Source: Cytophagaceae bacterium
GTDB lineage: Bacteria; Bacteroidota; Bacteroidia; Cytophagales; Flexibacteraceae
DNA: 64,000 nucleotides
Assembly: GCA_027490155.1 (NCBI GenBank)
Contig: JAIXYP010000037.1
Location: 62,001 to 126,000 of the forward strand
Direction: 5' to 3'
Shown here: positions 27,301 through 35,580 of the stretch, in pieces
Position numbering within the stretch: the first letter of the stretch is position 1
How the letters are laid out: each line of letters starts with the position of its first letter
Notes under the pieces: generated by a model
What the model saw: only the letters and a program-made list of their open reading frames with translations
What the model was told of the DNA's origin: nothing
Database searches by the model: none
Program-made: the position numbers and the translations under genes

Positions 27301-30300
27301 AGAGTGCATCTGGGCTTCGTGCCATTGCTTTTGAGCGAGATTGCAATCGATGGTATGCCTTGGTAGCAGGACCAGCACAGCTCTTTAGGCTTAACTATGG
27401 CTATTCGCTAAATAGTACGCCAATTGTCGATAACATTTCGAGCCAGATTACATCCGCCACACTGCCTGCCTCGTTTATCAGCAATGCTTCCGAGTTCGTT
27501 ATCAGACGCGAAGGTGGCAGGATCTATACCTTCCTGATTAATACTTCTGGCAATATCCTGCGCTGGGAGTGGCCTAACGGACTTGCTGGCACTGCTGCCA
27601 ATGTGACCAACGTCGGTAACCTCACGATCATGAACAATACGCGTTGGTTCACGCTAGTAAACCAGCAAAGCGATTGGTTTGGTTTCGCTTCCAATTTTGT
27701 CAACAGCACCGTCTATCGGCTCAAGTTTCCGAACAATTGCTCGGCCAACAACCCCTTCATTACCGACACGGTCCTGAAACAAGTACCGATGGCCTATAGC
27801 CGAGCAGGTAACTACCTAAGTACCGTTACCATTGCGGACTCTAATGGCTTTGTGACTACTGTTGTGGATTCCGTGTTGGTTACGTCCGCCGCTCTGACGG
27901 ATTCAGTTGCCTGTATCACCAACACCTTTGTTGTCACCAATGCTGGCAAACAGACCTGCCGCGGGAACCTAGTAACGCTTTCTGCCAACTTTGCGTCAAG
28001 CCAGCGGAATTACCAGATTGATGCTTGTACTGGCGAGCTAGCCGCACCTGCCTCGACTGTTACCCCGGTAGTATTCCAAACCATTCCGGGCACTGCCTCC
28101 CCACGATCTTTTGATCAGATTTTTGACGGCACCAATTGGGTCTCACTTATGGGGTATAATGGCAACATTAGTCGCCTGGTCAGTAATGCCAACCTAGAGG
28201 CAACTACCGTTACAGACGCCGTTGGTGCTGCTTTGGCAGGTCAGACGGTGACAAGCCTGAGGCTATTTAGAAAAAACGGGAACTTTTATGCCATAGGTAC
28301 CTCGAATGTGATTGGCGCAGCCCAGCCATTTTCGGAGCTATTTGTCCTTGATTTTGGACCTACAATCAACAATCCGGGGGTTCTGCCTCTTTATCGTCGG
28401 TACAGTGGTGCAGGTAATATGCTTGGCGCCCGTCAGGTGGAGGTTGTCGAGGACAAGGGCGATATTTTTGCTATAGTTACGTGTGCTAACAACAACCGCA
28501 TGATAATTTATGAATTCGGTAACTCATTGGCCAACTTTCCTAACCAACGCGTGCTTGACGTTACAGGTCTTTCGGGTAGCTCTGGCTTATCGATGATTAA
28601 GGAGTGTGGTACTTGGTATGCTCTCGTGACCCAAGGCCAGCCGTCACAGGCTGTTTTGGCGAGCTTTTCGAAGGGTATTCGATTTGCCCCGACTTTCCGC
28701 ACCTTTGTTCAGGCCCCAACAGGAACTGTGCAGTATTTCTTGGCCGCAAACGAACTAGTCTACGACGCTGGTACTTATTATGCTTTCGTTCTCGGTGCGC
28801 GGTCAAGTGGCAATACGGTAATGCTACGTTATAACATGGGTTCCTCACTACGTAATCCGCGGATTGCCCCACCAGTGGATCTTGGTAGCTTCTCGAGCCT
28901 GACCACTGGCCTAACAGCCATGAGTATGTATAAGGCCCAAAACTCAGTCTGGAACGCGATTGTGGTTGCTGATGTTGCTTCAACCAACACGCTCGTGACC
29001 CGTCTTGCTTTTGGCCAACCTTGCCCAGTTCTTAATCCACTATTCAGCAACATCCGTAACCCTGCCTTGACCTATGCCGGACAAGGTGGATATAGCATAG
29101 ACCTTGTAGCTACTGATACCATCACGGGGTTAGTTAGCCGATATACCGACTCTGTTACCATCCGTAACCCTGTCAATGCCGATTTCCAGATCACAGGGCA
29201 GCAATGCCAAGGTGGTCAAGTTAGTTTCATCGACCAGACTACCCGCAACGTACCGACCTCCCAGCTGGACTATAAATGGAACTTTGGCACCACAACTGAC
29301 CCTACTGATATCCAGAGTACGCTCCAGAATCCAACATTTAGCTATGCCACACCAGGTGTTTATACCATCAGGCTGCGGGTGAGCGAAAGTAGCGGATGCG
29401 TGGATGAAGCAGTGAGGCAAGTTCGTATTAAAGCTCCGCCTGTACCGACGATGGCCCCGCCTGTACCTGCCTGTTCGTATGACTCGATCACACTAATTGA
29501 TAATTCGGTCATTGTGGCTGATACTATCGTGGGCAAGATCTGGACAGTTACAGATGGCAATGGGCTTGTCGTAGCGACAAGCACAAGGACCGAAGGGCGT
29601 TTTGCCCTAGCAACTGCTGGTAACTATACAGCTACACTTAGGTTGCGATCAATCAGTGGTTGCGAAGCAATTAGTGCTGCTGTACCCTTGCTTGTCAATC
29701 GTCAAGGCACGGGTTTTACCTTGAAGGTGGATACTGGAGGGTTTTGTTTCGGGGACACAACCCGGATCAGGGTCATCCCTAACCCTGGAGACCCAGCCTT
29801 TTTGTTCTTGACCTGGCAGGCTAGTAACGGTATGATTTTTACCACACCAGGCAGCAAGCTAGATACTTCTTTTGCGTTCCAGAGTGCAGGTACTTACACA
29901 GTGACTGTAACTGGCGAAAACCTGCAACGTTGCAACAGTACCATTACCCGTACGATCCCGATTTACATTAAACCCAATGCCGTGCTGGACTATACCCAGC
30001 CATGCGATGGAAGCCCAGTTACCTTTACGACCCCAACCCTGAGTGGAGACGGTACCATTGTTCGTCGTCGTTGGTTCTTTGGGGATGGAACTGTGGATAC
30101 TGTCGGTAACAACCCTGCCCCTGTCCATACCTATCCACGTATCGGAACATACAATGTTTCCGTCAGGCTGGCAGCTAACACAGGTTGTGAGCGCGAGGTT
30201 ACTACAATTATCAATATAGGAGCCGCACCAATCGCCAACTTTAACTACCTCCCAGCATGTGTGGGTGACTTTACAACATTCCAGAACCAGAGTGTGGCCA

Positions 30301-31553
30301 ATGGGCTGCCAGGAGGCATCGCCAACTATCTTTGGGATTTTGGTGACGGTGGCACCAGCCTGCAACCTGATCCTACGCACCAATACCTAACTGGTGGCCG
30401 ATTTAACGTTACGCTAACTGTGGTAGCTGGCAACTGCCCAAATACCATTCAGCTTCCTGTCGATGTGCCATCCTTGCCATCGGTAACCATTGGCCTAACG
30501 GAAGGTTGTACAGGCCAGCCATACATCCTGAAAGACCTGACTCCCTACACTGGCAATCCTGCCCGGCCAACAAGGCGCCTCTGGACAGTTGCGGGCCGTA
30601 CCTATACGGATTCGATCATAAGCTTCTTGCCTGATCCAGGCCTCACCAATCTGGACGTAACTCTTGAGGTAACCAGCCAGCAAGGATGCCAGAGCAGCAA
30701 CACCATCAATACGATCGTGCCACAAAACAGTCAGGCTAACTTCCGCTTCCTTGATTCCGTTTTCACGACTGGCCAGCCGTTGAGCGTTCGATTCCAGAAC
30801 CAAAGCACCAATGCCCAGTCGTTCCGTTGGGACTTTGGCGATGGAGACACTAGTACGGCTTTTGGCCCTACCCATACCTATACTGCACCAGGTGTCTATC
30901 GTGTTTGTCTTCGGGCTTATCGCAACTCCCAATGCAGTACCGAGGTTTGCCGTACGTTAAACGTTATTCCTAACCGCAGGCCTGATCTTGCAGTCCTGTC
31001 AGTCCTGACTACTGAGCAAAATGATCAACTTAGTATCACTGCCGAAGTCAAGAACCTAGGTAATGTCGAGCTCAAACAGCTGGATCTCCAGGCAAATTTG
31101 GAAGGGACTTATACCATTCAAGAGCGTTGGTCAGGATCTATCCTGCCAGGTGCCACAGCTCAGGTGGCTTTGCGTGCTGTGGCAGTTCCGTCACTTTCGA
31201 TCAAATCCAAAATAGTATGTGTGACGGCACTACCAGTGGCAGAGCTGGATGCCAACCTTGCCGATAACGACTTCTGTACAGGCACAACCTCGCAGTTCCA
31301 TATCCTGAGTGTTCGTCCCAACCCAAACACCGGTTTGCCAGTGAACTTGCGCTATTCTGTGCCGCGGTCTGGCAAACTTAGCATTCAGCTAATTGATGTG
31401 CTAGGGCGAATGGCAGGGACCGTGACTGACCAAACCACAGCAGAGGGAGTATACGATCTCCAGATTGATCCTCAGGCATACACTAAGGGTGTGTATTACA
31501 TCCGTTGCAAGTTTGATGACCAAGTTCAACAGCTAAGGCTTGTTTTACAATAA
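24315..31553 (+). CDS. Giant PKD-repeat protein with T9SS type A sorting domain
   Basis: A 2,412-residue exported protein. Signal peptide: MLHYFAKTLRSILLCCLTFG ... VLAQ (the ATG at 24315 makes this a normal signal; the frame is open back to 24216). There are about ten to eleven PKD-type units, many with a W-x-F-G-D-G core, grouped at ~435-775 and ~1620-2220. Three ~330-400-residue blocks (~65-390, ~780-1190, ~1215-1620) contain repeated G-x-W-Y-x-hydrophobic motifs (WYVLVAN, WYALVAG, WYGIGVN, WYALVTQ) as in beta-propellers. Residues ~2222-2332 resemble a CARDB adhesion module, and the last ~80 (RPNPNTGLPVNLRYSVPRS ... GVYYIRCKF) are the T9SS type A sorting signal. Likely a surface adhesin or filament; ligand unknown. 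Confidence 0.85.
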   Translation: MLHYFAKTLRSILLCCLTFGLTQMVLAQCPVPSFQIPSNICAGQPINLSNTSTGGASYNWSFCNSALRTTPLARDMAGIPVITLPGINTAIRVSKTVLDGSNYFSYVLGSDSRLYRVIHGQDVRNVIRVESLGNPRNLINAASALDLVQDAGIWYVLVANRVDSKIIRYNLGNDLGVTAAGITADSIMVAPSNINGAGGFQVIKEGGQYFGFLGSSGLNQVMVIQFGTSINTNSATTYIFNGPSGANIGDFSVIKDCNNWFILAANNPGFSNRTILRGNMGGNLSNIVPVWTVAYSVGQAESISGVTSVRESGQIQAFLTLGGGGVLNLNFRGNLLNTPLVRTIGVYPGLLNGRTPTLLKLGTSEWILLCNSSSVNSTRFGRIIFKDSCYASVSGSSLFNPAPFTFTKPGKYYISLDVTNAAGQVRSTIDSVTIRPAYTPDFITTRPCGALQVGFDEASQICTNSPIISWAWDFGDAIGNSNIKNPTYRYTAPGFYNVTLTLTNSLGMTESRTKRILVEDGTNTAAFVAPTNSCSGAPISFQDASVAGLDSIKQWSWNFGDGGTSNLQNPTHTYTSGGTYTVSLAVTSLSGCTKQTQQQITIRPGIALAFAIDQQCQFKAVSFSNASVPASGVTVSSYTWNFGDGSPLQSGTNVSHIYLRADTFLVTLTAVGSNGCTSILQKGIRIFPKPAAKFSIPNFNFLGDVTTFRDSSTAPFQTISSYAWNFGEPSSGSQNTSIAINPSHVFQTPGIFEVTLVITTNRGCADTSVRMVEVKEPCPQVSYNITSSSAPINTVIPQVLSAPSATFFEQDQCAGDLGKTPLAVSQSIINSVIDNTSRIAIARDGNKWYGIGVNQADVTVNNSQVAHLYEFDTSLFNAPTVSNQGILGGQLSRPVDMALQKANGIWYAWALNANGTLVKINLGAQLNPLLSSGSQLITLPTPIRTPIKMRLVQDKDSTFLFALSNDGTNANLTRIAFGPDLTTPIVTVLNNPQVLQSASGLRAIAFERDCNRWYALVAGPAQLFRLNYGYSLNSTPIVDNISSQITSATLPASFISNASEFVIRREGGRIYTFLINTSGNILRWEWPNGLAGTAANVTNVGNLTIMNNTRWFTLVNQQSDWFGFASNFVNSTVYRLKFPNNCSANNPFITDTVLKQVPMAYSRAGNYLSTVTIADSNGFVTTVVDSVLVTSAALTDSVACITNTFVVTNAGKQTCRGNLVTLSANFASSQRNYQIDACTGELAAPASTVTPVVFQTIPGTASPRSFDQIFDGTNWVSLMGYNGNISRLVSNANLEATTVTDAVGAALAGQTVTSLRLFRKNGNFYAIGTSNVIGAAQPFSELFVLDFGPTINNPGVLPLYRRYSGAGNMLGARQVEVVEDKGDIFAIVTCANNNRMIIYEFGNSLANFPNQRVLDVTGLSGSSGLSMIKECGTWYALVTQGQPSQAVLASFSKGIRFAPTFRTFVQAPTGTVQYFLAANELVYDAGTYYAFVLGARSSGNTVMLRYNMGSSLRNPRIAPPVDLGSFSSLTTGLTAMSMYKAQNSVWNAIVVADVASTNTLVTRLAFGQPCPVLNPLFSNIRNPALTYAGQGGYSIDLVATDTITGLVSRYTDSVTIRNPVNADFQITGQQCQGGQVSFIDQTTRNVPTSQLDYKWNFGTTTDPTDIQSTLQNPTFSYATPGVYTIRLRVSESSGCVDEAVRQVRIKAPPVPTMAPPVPACSYDSITLIDNSVIVADTIVGKIWTVTDGNGLVVATSTRTEGRFALATAGNYTATLRLRSISGCEAISAAVPLLVNRQGTGFTLKVDTGGFCFGDTTRIRVIPNPGDPAFLFLTWQASNGMIFTTPGSKLDTSFAFQSAGTYTVTVTGENLQRCNSTITRTIPIYIKPNAVLDYTQPCDGSPVTFTTPTLSGDGTIVRRRWFFGDGTVDTVGNNPAPVHTYPRIGTYNVSVRLAANTGCEREVTTIINIGAAPIANFNYLPACVGDFTTFQNQSVANGLPGGIANYLWDFGDGGTSLQPDPTHQYLTGGRFNVTLTVVAGNCPNTIQLPVDVPSLPSVTIGLTEGCTGQPYILKDLTPYTGNPARPTRRLWTVAGRTYTDSIISFLPDPGLTNLDVTLEVTSQQGCQSSNTINTIVPQNSQANFRFLDSVFTTGQPLSVRFQNQSTNAQSFRWDFGDGDTSTAFGPTHTYTAPGVYRVCLRAYRNSQCSTEVCRTLNVIPNRRPDLAVLSVLTTEQNDQLSITAEVKNLGNVELKQLDLQANLEGTYTIQERWSGSILPGATAQVALRAVAVPSLSIKSKIVCVTALPVAELDANLADNDFCTGTTSQFHILSVRPNPNTGLPVNLRYSVPRSGKLSIQLIDVLGRMAGTVTDQTTAEGVYDLQIDPQAYTKGVYYIRCKFDDQVQQLRLVLQ
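24393..24413 (+). repeat. Three tandem copies of GCCCAGT at the signal-peptide junction
   Basis: The 7-bp unit GCCCAGT occurs three times without gaps inside the coding sequence, just at the predicted signal-peptide cleavage site of the giant T9SS protein. Because 7 is not a multiple of 3, gain or loss of one unit would shift the reading frame. Confidence 0.75.
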
Positions 31554-32049
31554 GATTGCTGACACTCCCAGTGATAAGGCAGGTCTACTTTTTGGTAGCA
31601 GACCTGCCTTTTTTGTGTTCGAACAATGCCTACCAATGTGCCAAACCAACCGAATTGATGCTTCTTGAAAAAGGTAGCGAAATGTCTGGCAACACTGATT
31701 GTCAACCTACCTAAGTCATTGGTAGCTTTGTCCTTATGCAAGAGTATGCGAGATGTCATAATGGAAAGATGTTTCGGAGTTCGAACCAGAAATATTTCGG
31801 ATGATGGGTCAGACTAAAGATTTTGCCAAATTTTTGTATTGCAATTATCATTTTGGGCAAATATTCTTAATTTGCGCCCGCTTTAGTCCAAACCAATGTT
31901 AACAGCATAAGTCTATGCTGTTTTGGGCAACCATCTTAGGTCGGATTCCTACATATTGTTGCTACTATTTAGCTGGTTCCTGCCTTCATAACTAGGGTAG
32001 AGTCAGGTTGAACTAGGGCCAAACTTCTTTTTCGCAATCACTGCTTATC
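31554..32049. other. Gap with terminator and AsnC-family gene upstream region
   Basis: This 496-base gap holds the terminator of the giant protein gene (31576-31614) and the promoter region of the Lrp/AsnC regulator. An AT-rich stretch (31815-31880) contains TTAATTTG at 31867-31874, one base from the -7 consensus. A 77-codon minus-strand frame here lacks protein features. A tRNA-like T-arm sequence near 31775 does not fold into a tRNA. Confidence 0.45.
31576..31614 (+). terminator. Intrinsic terminator after the giant protein gene
   Basis: AAGGCAGGTCT (31576-31586) pairs perfectly with AGACCTGCCTT (31600-31610), followed by a run of six T. It lies 22 bases after the stop codon. Confidence 0.9.
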
Positions 32050-32541
32050 ATGAGTAACTATAAATTTGACCAAACCGACAAGCGAATCCTTGAAATACTA
32101 CAAGAGAACGCCAAAATCACTAATGCACAGCTCAGCAAGGAAATTGGCCTCTCTCCTGCACCTACACTAGAGCGGGTCAAGAAACTAGAAACAAATGGTG
32201 TGATCAAGAGCTACCATGCCCAGCTTGATCAACAAGAGATTGGATTAGGCGTCAGCACCTTTATCACGGTGACCTTAGTTGGCCACAAGAAGGACTACAT
32301 CACAACCTTTGTTGAAAGGATCAACCAAATACCCGAAGTTGTGGAGTGTCACCACATCACTGGGCAGGGAGATTTTATTCTCAAGGTGGTTTCAGCAGAC
32401 ATCGCTAGCTACCAGAAGCTAATCCTAGAGGTCATAAGCGAAATCCCGGAGATAGATGACATGCAAAGCACTGTCATCCTCAGCACGTTCAAGAACAGCA
32501 AGGTGATGCCACTCCCCATCTCATCCATCAAGCCGAACTAA
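32050..32541 (+). CDS. Lrp/AsnC family transcriptional regulator
   Basis: A 163-residue regulator. Residues ~8-60 form the AsnC-type helix-turn-helix (DQTDKRILEILQENAKITNA, then LSKEIGLSPAPTLERVKKLE); residues ~65-150 form the RAM ligand-binding domain, with VVECHHITGQGDFILKV as the core. Members form octamers or higher rings and sense amino acids. The cognate amino acid and targets cannot be read; no amino-acid gene is directly adjacent. The start ATG at 32050 is normal. It converges on the helicase gene and ends in a hairpin that overlaps the last codons of that gene. Confidence 0.92.
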   Translation: MSNYKFDQTDKRILEILQENAKITNAQLSKEIGLSPAPTLERVKKLETNGVIKSYHAQLDQQEIGLGVSTFITVTLVGHKKDYITTFVERINQIPEVVECHHITGQGDFILKVVSADIASYQKLILEVISEIPEIDDMQSTVILSTFKNSKVMPLPISSIKPN

Positions 32542-32569
32542 GGTTCGAGATATTTTAGGTTAATCTAGG

Positions 32570-32615
32570 CAGGCAGCAGAGGCATCAATCGATCAAGATT
32601 TGCCTCTGTTGCCTG
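32570..32615 (+). terminator. Terminator of the AsnC-family gene, overlapping the helicase 3' end
   Basis: A 15-bp stem (32570-32584 with 32601-32615, one G-U pair) around a 16-base loop, followed by TTTGTCGTTTGG. It serves the plus-strand regulator gene; its right arm is the last coding stretch of the convergent helicase gene. Confidence 0.65.
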
Positions 32616-34068
32616 TTTGTCGTTTGGCAGTGGCGCCAATGGCCATTGTGTTGGCTTTGAAAGTCCTGCCTTTGGCCTTGGGGGTGCCAGCCGTGATGAC
32701 AGCAGACTTGGATTTGGTTTTGCTAGCTCCTTGGGCAGCCCTAGCTGCTATTTTTTTGCCAACCTTGGTGTTGTTTTTGGCAGTTGCCTTGGCTGTGCGG
32801 GCTTTAGTGGCTGCTATTTTAACAGCATTCTTCTTTTCGTGGAATGCCCCTTGGAATGTCGGGTCATCCTTCTTCCGCTGATCATCGATCTGACGCAGCA
32901 TATCTTGTTCCTCCTCCACTGGGGTCTCTTCGATGTAAACATCTCCCGGGATCGACTCCTGAGGGACGGTCATCCGGATGAGTTTCTGGAGGTGATTGAG
33001 GTGCCAACGCTCGGACTTGTTCATGAACGTGATTGCAGCACCAAGCGCTTGGGCACGACCTGTCCGCCCAATGCGGTGAACATAATCCTCATATATAACC
33101 GGGAAGTCAAAGTTGATCACGTGGGTTACGTGCGGGATATCAAGACCTCGCGCTGCGACATCTGTAGCTACCAAGACCCTGATCTCACCTTCGCGGAAGG
33201 CATCCATGGCGTTGATGCGTGTATTTTGACCTTTGTTGGCATGTATTACACGCACATTAGCAACCCCTAACTTCCGCTCTAGGTATTTGCTGATGTTTTC
33301 GGCAATGAGGCGGGTCCGGACGAAAACGAATACCCTGCTCATATCTGGGTTATGTTGCAGCAGGTGTAACAGAAGGTTGACCTTGGTCTTGAAGTTGGGT
33401 ACTTCGTAAAGGATTTGAGTCACGGTCTCGACCGGTGTTGCTTGAGGGCTGACCTCTACCTTAACTGGATATTCGAGAAATTCGGCAGCCAACAACTCGA
33501 CTTTTGGCGCAAAGGTTGCTGAAAACAAAAGATTTTGGCGTTTGCGCGGTAGGACCTCCAACATCCTCCTGATCTGGGGCATGAAGCCCATATCCATCAT
33601 TTTATCAGCCTCGTCAATGATCAGTACTTCGATGTGTTTGAACATCAAGAGTCCCGCAAGGTACAAATCAAGCATTCGCCCTGGTGTAGCCACCACGATG
33701 TCCACCCCATTGGCCAAGACTTCTTTTTGGTACTTAGGTCCGACACCACCGTATAGGGTGGCAAACCTCAGGTCAGTGTTTTTGCTAAGCTCCTTTAGAT
33801 TATCAGATATCTGTAAAACTAGCTCACGAGTTGGGGCTGTGATCACGGCACGGGGCAGGATGCCCTGTGCGTATTTGATCTTCATCAGGACTGGGAGAAG
33901 GTAGGCTGCAGTTTTGCCAGTGCCGGTCTGGGCGATGCCCAAGATGTCGTGGCCTGCCATGATTTGCGGGATAGCTTGTTCCTGAATTGGTGTGGCATAT
34001 TCATAGCCCATATCGGCCACGGCATTAAGCAATTGGCGGTTGAGTTTGAGGTCTTCAAAAAGCATCAT
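32593..34068 (-). CDS. DEAD-box ATP-dependent RNA helicase (RhlE-like)
   Basis: A 491-residue helicase with every core motif in order: Q motif YATPIQEQAIP, motif I AQTGTGKTAA, Ia PTRELV, Ib TPGR, II DEAD (IDEADKMMDMGF), III SAT, V ATDVAARGLDIP and VI HRIGRTGRA. It unwinds short RNA duplexes in ribosome assembly, RNA decay or cold adaptation. After residue ~400 comes a tail rich in Lys, Ala and Thr, which probably binds RNA non-specifically; this is typical of RhlE-type proteins in Bacteroidota. A -7 box lies 51 bases upstream of its start. Which of the several DEAD-box paralogues it is cannot be settled. Confidence 0.93.
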   Translation of the reverse strand: MMLFEDLKLNRQLLNAVADMGYEYATPIQEQAIPQIMAGHDILGIAQTGTGKTAAYLLPVLMKIKYAQGILPRAVITAPTRELVLQISDNLKELSKNTDLRFATLYGGVGPKYQKEVLANGVDIVVATPGRMLDLYLAGLLMFKHIEVLIIDEADKMMDMGFMPQIRRMLEVLPRKRQNLLFSATFAPKVELLAAEFLEYPVKVEVSPQATPVETVTQILYEVPNFKTKVNLLLHLLQHNPDMSRVFVFVRTRLIAENISKYLERKLGVANVRVIHANKGQNTRINAMDAFREGEIRVLVATDVAARGLDIPHVTHVINFDFPVIYEDYVHRIGRTGRAQALGAAITFMNKSERWHLNHLQKLIRMTVPQESIPGDVYIEETPVEEEQDMLRQIDDQRKKDDPTFQGAFHEKKNAVKIAATKARTAKATAKNNTKVGKKIAARAAQGASKTKSKSAVITAGTPKAKGRTFKANTMAIGATAKRQTGNRGKS

Positions 34069-34118
34069 TTAGGTTACCCAAGTAAGATTTTATATAACTA
34101 TCGTCTATACTAAGGTTA

Positions 34119-34126
34119 CAAAGGTA
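34119..34126 (-). promoter_or_regulatory. Candidate promoter -7 box (TACCTTTG) for the helicase gene
   Basis: On the minus strand TACCTTTG matches TAnnTTTG exactly, 51 bases before the helicase ATG. No TTTG at 19 bases upstream. Confidence 0.5.
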
Positions 34127-34182
34127 TTGCCTTATCCGGATCTATCGGCTACCTTGTGTAAGCGTTATTGCTAGATGTAACT

Positions 34183-34749
34183 ATGAGCAGCCCAAAAGAT
34201 TTACAAACGTTTATGGCCTCCCAAGGCATATTGTTCTCCTTTTCGGGGGAGCTCTCTGCGGACATCATAACCTCCATTTTGCACCTACTTGACAACAAGT
34301 TGAAACTGAAGGGTGTAGGTATCAGACGTAAGAAAAATATAGTAAACATCGCTATCGAGTGTTTACAGAACATTCATTACCATGGTTTGGGCCTTGGGGA
34401 GGAGGGCCGACGCCAAGTGAACTGCATGGTTACCCTTGTCAGGAGTGCGGTTGGGTATGAGCTATGGTTTGCGAACCATATCGGCGTTGAGGATGCTACC
34501 GTATTACACCCGCGGCTGACTTTTTTGAATAGTTTGTCTACTGATCAGCTACATGAAGAGTACTTAACGGTGCTCAATAGGGGTGTCCTGAGCCCCAAAG
34601 GTGGAGGCGGATTAGGTCTGATCCGGATTCTGCGCGAGGCGGGACAGCCAATTTTGTTTGAGATCACACCCACATCTGTCCCAGAGGTCTTAGATTTGAG
34701 CCTCAAGATTGCCATCCCAGTCATGAGCCCAGCCCTGGCAGTCGCCTAG
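34183..34749 (+). CDS. SiaB-family protein kinase
   Basis: A 188-residue protein. Features of the SiaB family (DUF6272) are a GHKL-like ATP site without a His kinase dimerisation domain: the N-box-like IAIECLQNIHYHG (~58-70) and the glycine loop GGGGLGLIRILREAG (~144-158). In Pseudomonas aeruginosa SiaB phosphorylates SiaC on a Thr, controlling biofilm and diguanylate cyclase activity. The next gene here encodes a SiaC-like protein, which supports the call. The ATG at 34183 is preferred to a TTG at 34168. It is divergent from the helicase gene. No SiaA-type PP2C phosphatase or SiaD-type GGDEF gene is visible nearby. Confidence 0.82.
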   Translation: MSSPKDLQTFMASQGILFSFSGELSADIITSILHLLDNKLKLKGVGIRRKKNIVNIAIECLQNIHYHGLGLGEEGRRQVNCMVTLVRSAVGYELWFANHIGVEDATVLHPRLTFLNSLSTDQLHEEYLTVLNRGVLSPKGGGGLGLIRILREAGQPILFEITPTSVPEVLDLSLKIAIPVMSPALAVA

Positions 34750-34804
34750 GTATCTAGGTTTATGTTTTCTTGTTGTTATTGTCCGTAACATACCCATCTA
34801 TTAT

Positions 34805-35185
34805 ATGAACAAGCTAGAGCTTTTGCCAACGGCTACTACCCCTGGCGTCACACTGGATCCCGTTTCAGGTCAGTTTAGTTTCTGGGGACGGTCTTTACCA
34901 GACAATTCTCATGAGTTCTTCAAGCAGATACATGACTGGCTAGCAGATTATGTCACCAAACCTGCAGAGGGCACCGAGTTGGCTTTTCGGCTTGAATATT
35001 TCAACACCAGCAGCACAGCGCACTTTCTCAAAGTCTTCAAAAAGCTAGAGACCGCATCTCAAAATGGTAGCCAAGTTCAGGTTCGCTGGATCTATGACCC
35101 AGAGGATGAAGATATGCGTGAGGCTGGCGAAGATTTCCAAACACTTACCTCCATCAGGATCGTCCTGGATGCAGAAGGAAATTAA
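34805..35185 (+). CDS. SiaC-family regulatory phosphoprotein (DUF1987)
   Basis: A 126-residue protein of the DUF1987/SiaC family. It has the opening pattern PGVTLDPVSGQFSFWGRSLP and the conserved EYFNTSSTAHFLKVFKKLE stretch; in this copy Asn67-Thr68-Ser69-Ser70 aligns with the phospho-site region of P. aeruginosa SiaC, where Thr68 is modified by SiaB. It lies 55 bases after the SiaB-like gene, so the pair is probably one operon and forms a kinase-substrate switch. The downstream effector is unknown. A terminator follows at 35240. Confidence 0.88.
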   Translation: MNKLELLPTATTPGVTLDPVSGQFSFWGRSLPDNSHEFFKQIHDWLADYVTKPAEGTELAFRLEYFNTSSTAHFLKVFKKLETASQNGSQVQVRWIYDPEDEDMREAGEDFQTLTSIRIVLDAEGN

Positions 35186-35580
35186 TCGATTATTTTTGAT
35201 CCCGCCTGTCATTTTGGCTTGTTTTGACTGGTTTTGTAGATGCCCTGATGTCAAATTGACTTACAGGGCATTTGCTTTTTTTAGCCTACGGCTGTCCTTT
35301 TGGTTGGTTGTTTACTCTAGGGCAGTCTATTCGTATCATTCGCCAACTGTTTTAAACCTAGATCGTTCGGGTTTTGTATCTATGTGGCTTGTCGTTTGCT
35401 ATGTGGGGTTAACGGCATTGTCGCTGGGTAGCCTATAACTATCTGTAAACGGGCCAATGCCAACCAATTCTATATCATCAAAGATCTCCACTCCTAGCAT
35501 AAGCCCGATTGCGCTGGTAGCTAATCTACCAAACAGCAAACCAACAAGTCTGGCTAAGCACCAAAGACAATCCAACGACT
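35186..35580. other. Gap with siaC terminator and clpB upstream region
   Basis: A 395-base gap holding the terminator of the siaBC pair and the clpB upstream region. No -7 consensus box, CIRCE element or other heat-shock operator was found by eye. The 124-codon frame at 35064-35438 overlaps siaC in another frame and is not a gene. Confidence 0.45.
35240..35282 (+). terminator. Intrinsic terminator after the SiaB/SiaC pair
   Basis: ATGCCCTG (35240-35247) pairs with CAGGGCAT (35264-35271), 16-base loop, followed by TTGCTTTTTTT. Confidence 0.8.

Noticed and set aside
31765-31795. tRNA-like T-arm sequence (GGTTCGAACTCC on the minus strand)
   Set aside because: The five bases on each side do not pair as a T-stem, and no acceptor stem, D-arm or anticodon arm can be drawn around it.
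35064-35438. 124-codon plus-strand frame overlapping siaC
   Set aside because: It lies mostly inside siaC in another frame and then runs through the siaBC terminator; composition looks like shadow translation.
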